From Polytrichum commune (Eukaryota > Streptophyta > Polytrichopsida > Polytrichales > Polytrichaceae): a stretch of DNA of 64,000 nt. Below are positions 57,931 through 64,000 of this stretch, piece by piece (the stretch's first letter is position 1; the number at the start of each line of letters is the position of its first letter). Location: the NCBI GenBank assembly GCA_950295325.1, contig OX485807.1, positions 2,916,501 to 2,980,500 of the forward strand. The letters are read 5' to 3'. Made by a program: the position numbers and the translations under genes. The notes beneath the pieces were generated by a model. That model saw nothing but the letters and a program-made list of their open reading frames with translations, was not told the origin of the DNA and ran no database searches.

Positions 57931-59515
57931 CTTTAAAGTAATGCCTTCCTTTCGGAGACACCTATATTTCATCCTTAAGCAATCAACAAGTGAGTGCAAA
58001 GGTGCTATCAAGTGAGTCATTATTGAAAGCAATTAATCATATGTGCCATTAAGTACAAAATAACACCACTTTGACCATTCATAATAGTGGAGTAAGAAGG
58101 ATACAAGAACACTTTTTAACGAGCACTAGCTTTGCCAAATCATAATGGGCAATCAGGGATCGATGCACTCCATGGGGTGGTGTAAGAAGTGATCCACAAA
58201 ATTAAAAGGGGGACAACACCTTCATTTAATAGATGATCATCACCCGTAATATGGTTGATTTTGTGGTGATTTTCACCTAGCAATCTAACATCAATGGAAC
58301 CCCCTTAACGAAGAGTAAAAGGATCATTTCTTAAAAAAACTTTGTAGATTTTTGTAAGTTGCCATATGAATTTACTAATTTTCGAAACAAAAATTAGTAG
58401 ACTTAATATAGATTTGCTAATCCATGGATTTTAAACAAGAATTCCAAGCTATTGAACCTGCATGAAACAAAAATAAAATAAAATAAGTTTCTTAAAGTGT
58501 CACTTCAAGGCCTTAGTTACTTAAGACTATTTAGTGTACCTCTTGCAAAGGCATGCCACAAAGCAAATCAGGATTCAATATGTAGTAGGAGAACAATCTT
58601 TATTTAGTGAATACCTCACATCTACTTTGGAGGAGATGGTTATCTTCACTCTACCTTGAGGTTTTGATCTTCATAAATGTAAAAGTAAGGTAAGGGCACA
58701 CTTCCATGTGTTGGGCAGTCTAGCAAAGCAAAATAGAATTGAGCAACATCAACAAAGCTTCCACTAGTATCTTCAAGCATATGATGGGTGAGCACTTCCA
58801 TGTGGAGTAGCAGGGCAGTTAATGAGAGAGTAGATTTGTCTTGGTGCTCAACATGCAAGTTGGAGTGTGATTGTCCTCACACTTGTTCATTTCAGATGTT
58901 GCATGATTGGTCCATTAATTGAACTCTATCTCTTGAGATGCTAGAAGAATAAGACAAATCCACAAATTATAAAAACTTCGAGCAAAATTTGAACAATAAG
59001 AATATGGCATCATGAAAAAAAATTGATGTTTAGCACAACAACCCCAAGTCCACATCAACAAGTTTCACTCAAATGTAATTCATTTGCAAGGTTATGGAAA
59101 CAAAAGGTAATCAACTCCTCGAGTCCGCAAATTTAAATAGAGATGTGCCTAAATCCAACATAGCAGATATTTGGACACCTATACATGAATGGTATGTGAT
59201 TAAATGTGGAATTAAAAAGGGACACGAATAAGACATATGTTTAAAAGAGATAAGACTACATGCTCAAAATCATTCGAGACTCAATGATGAACATGCTTTT
59301 GGGGGGGGGGGGATCTGTATCAGTACAAGAATCCTCACTTTGATAATGCATTCATATGTACTCCAAAAAGTATGTGGCAAAAGGCTACGGGCATGATTTG
59401 GATTCCACTAATCATCTTGCATTGAGGTATGTGGGTGTTATTTGGTTCCTTTTCTTATTCAAACCCCTAAGGTAGATGGGTCTCAAGTGGCTAAATTGGA
59501 CCCTTAGATTTTATT
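57931..59515. other. Intergenic, no gene seen
   Basis: No supported coding region; a 70-codon minus-strand frame at 58646-58858 has no domain. About 59190-59450 is a broken relative of the 320-bp MITE-like units that follow (ACATATGTTTAAAAGAGATA, a run of about 12 G near 59299, and GGTATGTGGGTGTTATTTGG). Confidence 0.5.
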
Positions 59516-60164
59516 GGTAAGTGGTTCGGTGAGTACCAAAGAGCAAACATCACAAAGACACATGTTTAAAAGAGGTTGGACTTTGTCTTCAAATATTAAT
59601 AACTATTCTAGACTTAATAGTAAGCACTTTTGGGAGGGCCTATGTATCCAATCAAGAAATCAACAAACATGCACTTCCGATAACCATAAGTAAATTAGGG
59701 GAGGTCCGATTTTCAATCCAATTTTTGTATATGTTTCATCGTAGATTTGCTAATGCAACACGAGTTTTTGTTGTGCACATTTAATTGGTAGAAATTAGAG
59801 AACCTGAAAGAACAAATCAAATAACACCCACATACCTTATATTCAATCGGTATGTGGTTTGGTGAGGATCAAAGAGCAAACACCATAAAGACGCATGTTC
59901 AAAAGAGATTGGACTTCATCTTCAAATATAATTTACTACTCTATAGTGAATAGTGAACACAATTGAGAGGATCTATATATCAAGTTAAGAAAGCAACAAA
60001 TTTGCACTTCCGATAACCATAATCAAACAAAAGGAGGTCTGATTTGCAATCTGGTTTTGCAGATGTTTCATCATAGATTTACTAATGCAACCCGAGTTTG
60101 TTGTGTGAATCTAATGGTAGAAGTTGGAGAACATGGAAATCATACTGAATACCACCCGCATACC
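59516..60164 (+). mobile_element. Two tandem copies of a 320-bp MITE-like element
   Basis: Unit 1 is 59516-59836 and unit 2 is 59849-60164. Both start GGTAWGTGGTTYGGTGAG and end AC.CCCRCATACC, so the ends are short inverted repeats (GGTATGTGG / CCRCATACC). Between them they share CAAAGAGCAAACA, GATTGGACTT, CACTTCCGATAACCATAA and ATGTTTCATC. A third copy is inverted at 22039-22373. No coding capacity; target duplications not clear. Confidence 0.6.
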
Positions 60165-62218
60165 TTAATTGCGTGTTTCATATCCTAACGGAAGCGGCTG
60201 CAGAGAAAAAGTGGTTCGAAGCTACCTTATCCCCTACAATCGTGCTGGTTGTTGACTTTTGTATCCTATGAGAAATTAGGGCACACTTCCATGTGGAGGG
60301 GGTCCAAATTTTTGTTATCTCCGGCACATATTCTGAGTATCAGAATCAGTGGAGAAGATTTCAGAACCTTGACAAGAGTTTGGTAGGTGTACTAGCCTCA
60401 GATCACAGGCAAATTTTTCAACAAGAGCGACTTGCTACAAGATACTGATTCCGGTGTCACGTACATACATATTCGCCAAATCCAGATTTGAAGTCATTCT
60501 CGATCTATTGAAACCCCAGGTATGAGATCAGCACATAAATTTGCAGATCTGTTGTTGTCTTTCACCGCTGTTCGGCTCGTCTTGATAATTTTGATAAGTG
60601 GTCAGGTCATTTCTCCTCACATGAGGGTTAGAGGTTAGGCTTTTGCATGGGAGGTTCATTTTTTGGAAGCAGATTGATATTTGGGATCTGATGTCTGATC
60701 TTTTCTACAGCTTTACGCAAGAGAAGTACGAAGGGGAACTAGAAAATTCGACCAAGTATGGCTTCTCTTTGGCTCATGTGATTTGTACGAACATGGCCGG
60801 CCATGGCTTCTTGCAGGTAAGGCATATCTTCCATTTACTAGCTTGCGGCCTTTCATTGCAATGTTGTTACATTCATATGTGCAAGCAGCAGTAATCAAAA
60901 ACCTCTAATTTTATCTTTCAACGATGATTTCACATTGATTCAATCGAGTCAAACTACAACATTGCATTAATACCTCCCAAAGATAGGGTTGCAATTTTAA
61001 TCCTTTGTTTCTATATTCTATAGTCGCCAAGACCTGAATTTTGGGATGCATAGGAAATTTGCTTGCATCTTCGATGAATGGCCCGATTGCTGCTATTGAT
61101 GAATTGTTTAGTTTGTCTTGTTGGAATTGCTAAGATCCACACATAGTCATTCAAAAAAGGTTCTTAAGGACCCATTTTTGAATCATCGAATATCCTGACT
61201 TTCTGTGAGTCAACCGTTGGACATAGCCAGATCAATAAACCGGCTGGGAGTATTTAATAAGGCACTTGTTAAGTCCAATTTTTGGTCAAATTAATTAATT
61301 TCTTTTGTGAGTCTTCTGGTTTCCTCGTGTCGAAACTTTGGTCTTAGTACACATTCTACTCATCAATCTGCTTGAGTCTTCCCGTTACATCTGGAGATCA
61401 GTTGCACAAACTCAAGACAAGGATGATTCTGGCATGTAAGTGATGCAGGGCAATGTGACAAGGATCCACTGTTAGGAACTGATGAAGTAAGTGGAAATGT
61501 TGCGATTGAATCCTGGTCAATACGCTTGCCACCATTTGGCTATTGCCACATGTGATTTGTTTTCTACTTCATTCTAGTTTTGTATTGCTTCCTTTTGACT
61601 GCTTTGTATTGTGTTCACAACTCTTAAGAGCTTTGAATAACTATGTTTTGATTTACTGACTTCTTTTTTCTGGCAGTTTTATTTGAAACCAATATTTACA
61701 AGGATATGTTATTGTTGTTGGCTAGATCATTATGTAAAATTGGACTTGAATTGTTTGATGGGCACTTGTTTAGATTGATGGTATTTGGTCTGGGAGGTCC
61801 ACATTGTTTTGAAGTGCTTGAATGTGCTTAGTCATGGTCTTGTAGGTTTTAAGGAAACCCTCTTTTGGGGTTATTCAATGGCATAATTTTAATACCGAAG
61901 GGAGCTCAGTAAAAAAATATGCCCTGCACGATCGTGACTCTGTTTGGCCCTGTTCTTTGTGCAGTCCTGTTATGATTCTAGAATCAAATTGGAAGGCCTT
62001 TCATGTAAGAGGACAAGATCCAACTTGGTCAAGCATGATCTTGGGGGATACATTCAGACCAAAACTGGCCGTGAAGGTGAATTTTCAAGGGTGGTTACAG
62101 CTATCGGTTTGAGAGTTCTGGTTTGAGTTTGTACCGGCACACAACCTAGTTGTTGGGATTAGACTTCTGTGGTTAAGGGTGGGTTTACATCAAGTCCAAG
62201 AAATTTGGGTCCAAAACA
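60165..62218 (+). other. Upstream region of the kinase gene with possible leader exons
   Basis: Several strong splice-like signals occur in kinase orientation: donor CCCCAG/GTATGAGAT near 60522; acceptor TTTTCTACAG ending at about 60711; donor CTTGCAG/GTAAGGCA at about 60818; acceptors TTTTTTCTGGCAG near 61677 and TTCTTTGTGCAG near 61964. The interval 60712-60817 is open and protein-like (NSTKYGFSLAHVICTNMAGH). These could be leader exons of the kinase or an unrelated transcript. No complete protein is evident. Confidence 0.3.
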
Positions 62219-62441
62219 GTGTCCGGGGAGACTGTTGGGCATACTCGGTCAAGATCATAGCGTTTCCAAGTCCAACCAGTTACGTGTTGACATCTTTCGG
62301 TTTTTCTTCATGAATTTGAGGTATACTCCATAGATTCATCTGAATTGATGGGTAATCTTCCTAAAGTCTTGAGCTTCAACCGGTTGTTTCTCAAACTCAA
62401 CAGGTTCATCTGTAACTAGCGGTCGGTTCTCCAGGTTCATT
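62219..62441 (+). mobile_element. Small 10-bp-TSD element, copy f
   Basis: 223 bp starting GTGTCCGGGGAG and ending GTTCATT, flanked by a perfect GGTCCAAAACA (62208-62218 and 62442-62452). The intact duplication indicates a relatively young insertion. It lies about 240 bases upstream of the kinase ATG, so it may sit in the leader or promoter. Confidence 0.85.
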
Positions 62442-62678
62442 GGTCCAAAACACCCCTTATTGGACCGTACTTTGGACTCAAGATTAGACCCAGGATTGAA
62501 GATTGGTTTCTCAAATTAGGAGTATTTTTCTCATTGAGGACCACCAAGATCTGGCAGTAAAACAATGCCACATTAGTGCCACTTCACTTTTTTCATACCT
62601 TGGGTCTGACATTTTGCCAATAGGCTCACTTGGTCTTGGACCCTAGTGTGAACCTACCCTAATCCAACTGCCTCCACT

Positions 62679-64000
62679 ATGCCGAAGCCTACACGTGTGC
62701 ATCTAGCAATGCTTATAGTGTTTTTGGAATCCTCTCTAAGTCCCCTTGATCGCATAGAGAAACTCCTAGCACATCCTGGAGAGCATGCCGACACGATACA
62801 ACTACATACATCGCAGTGCAAGTTTCTGGTTCGCAAGCTCTTCAAGATCAAGGAGTTTTTTTTGAACACCCGGTTTTTTGATTTCTGGGAAGTGGACCTG
62901 ATCCCCGACAACTTGAATAATGCCATGGATCAGATGCACTCTGTATTGGAGAGAGGCGAGGATCTTGTTGAAGTGTGCTGTATCAAGGATGCTTCGTGGC
63001 TGAGTATAGGAGCTGCATTTATAGATATCAAAGAAGAAATCACCGACATTCTTCTTGAGTTACAGACTTGGGTTGGGATGGTCATTGTTGGCATCGCTCA
63101 AACCAGGGGTATCGTTGGAGATCAAGTAAGTGAGCTTGAACTTTTGCGAGAGGCAGAGGAAGAATATGAGAGTTTGTTGGAAACGTTTCGTGAAAGCAAT
63201 AGCGAGCTTGACGAGGCAGCTCTCGAGGATAAGAAGAATTTTTTGGAGAAGCTGCAAAAAGTGCAAGAACTTTGCTTAGGTAATGGTCTGTTTCATACCG
63301 ATGACTGCCTTCTTGCAGTCTACATGTCATTTCGATTGGAAAGTGGAAACTTCCACCTAGATGATTCTGATGTCATCAAGGCGCTCAAAAAGTACGAGAT
63401 AAACAAGCCAATTGGAAGTGGAAGTTTTGGCACAGTGGTGGAAGTGACATGGTTAGATTCTCTGTGTGCGCTGAAAATCAGTGATGCGGGTACTGCGGAA
63501 GGCACTCGTCTGCAGAGTCTTCATCATCCAAACATTATTCAAATTTTTTATCATTGGGAGGCACCAGGCGAAGATGACCATACACATATGCAATCCTACA
63601 TGCTGATGGAGCTGATGTCTATGGATCTCGCACAATTAATCATCGCAGAGAAGACGAAGAAGCAATCGATGGAAGTTCTAACCACGTCGGAGGAGCAAAC
63701 TTCGACAATGCCGTTTCAGTTGAATGTGGCGGTTGATATTATGCTGCAGGTCGCAAAAGCAATGAGTCATTTACATGACAATAAGGTGATTCACAGGGAC
63801 CTCAAGCCAAGCAACATCCTTGTAAACCCATGCAATTATGGTGTGAAAGAAACTGTGTTTGCTCCTCGGCTATGGAATATAAAAATTGCTGATTTTGGTC
63901 TGTGCAAGAGGCATGACGATAGCAACTCATCACAAACGTTGACAAAAGGTACCCCTACGTATGCGGCACCTGAAATGTTTTGTCGCGATGGACTTAGTAG
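62679..64000 (+). CDS. Protein kinase with long helical N-terminal region (3' end beyond window)
   Basis: The frame opens at ATG 62679 (MPKPTRVHLAMLIVFLESSL) and is still open at the window edge, giving 440 codons. Residues 1-235 are predicted helical (heptad-like LLREAEEEYESLLETFRESN near 155-175) and resemble the helical bundles that precede kinase domains in plant MLKL-like and related bryophyte kinases; this is inferred from pattern only. The kinase domain starts at about residue 239: glycine loop GSGSFG (246-251), ATP-binding Lys266, HRDLKPSN with catalytic Asp374, DFG Asp405 and APE (430-432). All key residues are present, so it should be active. The segment between Lys266 and HHPNII is about 8 residues shorter than usual, so helix C looks trimmed. 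There are no introns within the visible part. Confidence 0.85.
   Translation, partial: MPKPTRVHLAMLIVFLESSLSPLDRIEKLLAHPGEHADTIQLHTSQCKFLVRKLFKIKEFFLNTRFFDFWEVDLIPDNLNNAMDQMHSVLERGEDLVEVCCIKDASWLSIGAAFIDIKEEITDILLELQTWVGMVIVGIAQTRGIVGDQVSELELLREAEEEYESLLETFRESNSELDEAALEDKKNFLEKLQKVQELCLGNGLFHTDDCLLAVYMSFRLESGNFHLDDSDVIKALKKYEINKPIGSGSFGTVVEVTWLDSLCALKISDAGTAEGTRLQSLHHPNIIQIFYHWEAPGEDDHTHMQSYMLMELMSMDLAQLIIAEKTKKQSMEVLTTSEEQTSTMPFQLNVAVDIMLQVAKAMSHLHDNKVIHRDLKPSNILVNPCNYGVKETVFAPRLWNIKIADFGLCKRHDDSNSSQTLTKGTPTYAAPEMFCRDGLS

Noticed and set aside
58646-58858. 70-codon minus-strand frame
   Set aside because: No domain, no promoter context and no second copy to show conservation.

Overview
The window looks like nuclear DNA of a land plant, most likely a seed-free one such as a bryophyte; I cannot name the species. 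The evidence is a pair of single-exon F-box proteins with a propeller-type C-terminal half, a Ser/Thr or dual-specificity kinase with a long helical N-terminal region, AT-rich repeat-laden intergenic DNA, and a Ty3/Gypsy element with plant-type (Tat/Athila-like) reverse transcriptase and integrase.

Layout. 1-6520: intergenic DNA with a dispersed repeat, a complete foldback-type transposon with long inverted ends (2866-4120) and a decayed LINE fragment (4381-5830). 6521-35140: a large inverted duplication, with two arms of about 8.5 kb (6521-15030 and 26625-35140) around a spacer of about 11.6 kb. Each arm has one intact F-box gene (7615-9162 minus; 32506-34038 plus) with a matching TATA-type promoter, a predicted leader intron and three copies of a small transposon. 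The spacer holds only decayed repeats: a Harbinger-type MITE, a pogo-like remnant, a 747-bp terminal-inverted-repeat element and old coding debris. 35141-40622: more small elements and a second, rearranged foldback copy with Harbinger MITEs at mirrored sites. 40623 to about 57650: a broken Ty3/Gypsy retrotransposon with no visible 5' LTR, a long extra coiled-coil ORF after pol, and a 3' LTR of about 2.5 kb with purine-rich tandem repeats. 57651-62678: repeats and possible leader exons. 62679-64000: the first 440 codons of an active-looking protein kinase that runs off the window.

The most unusual item is in the retrotransposon. The segment normally found once between RNase H and the integrase core (a DWR..EYL linker plus the H2C2 zinc-binding domain ending in YWWPT...C..C) is present eight times in tandem, at a regular spacing of about 400 bases. 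Only the last unit adjoins the integrase core.

The only convincing host genes are the two F-box genes and the kinase. The F-box proteins would act as substrate receptors of SCF ubiquitin ligases and the kinase in signalling. Nothing in the window ties them into one pathway. Almost everything else is transposon-derived. Boundaries and identity levels were judged by eye.
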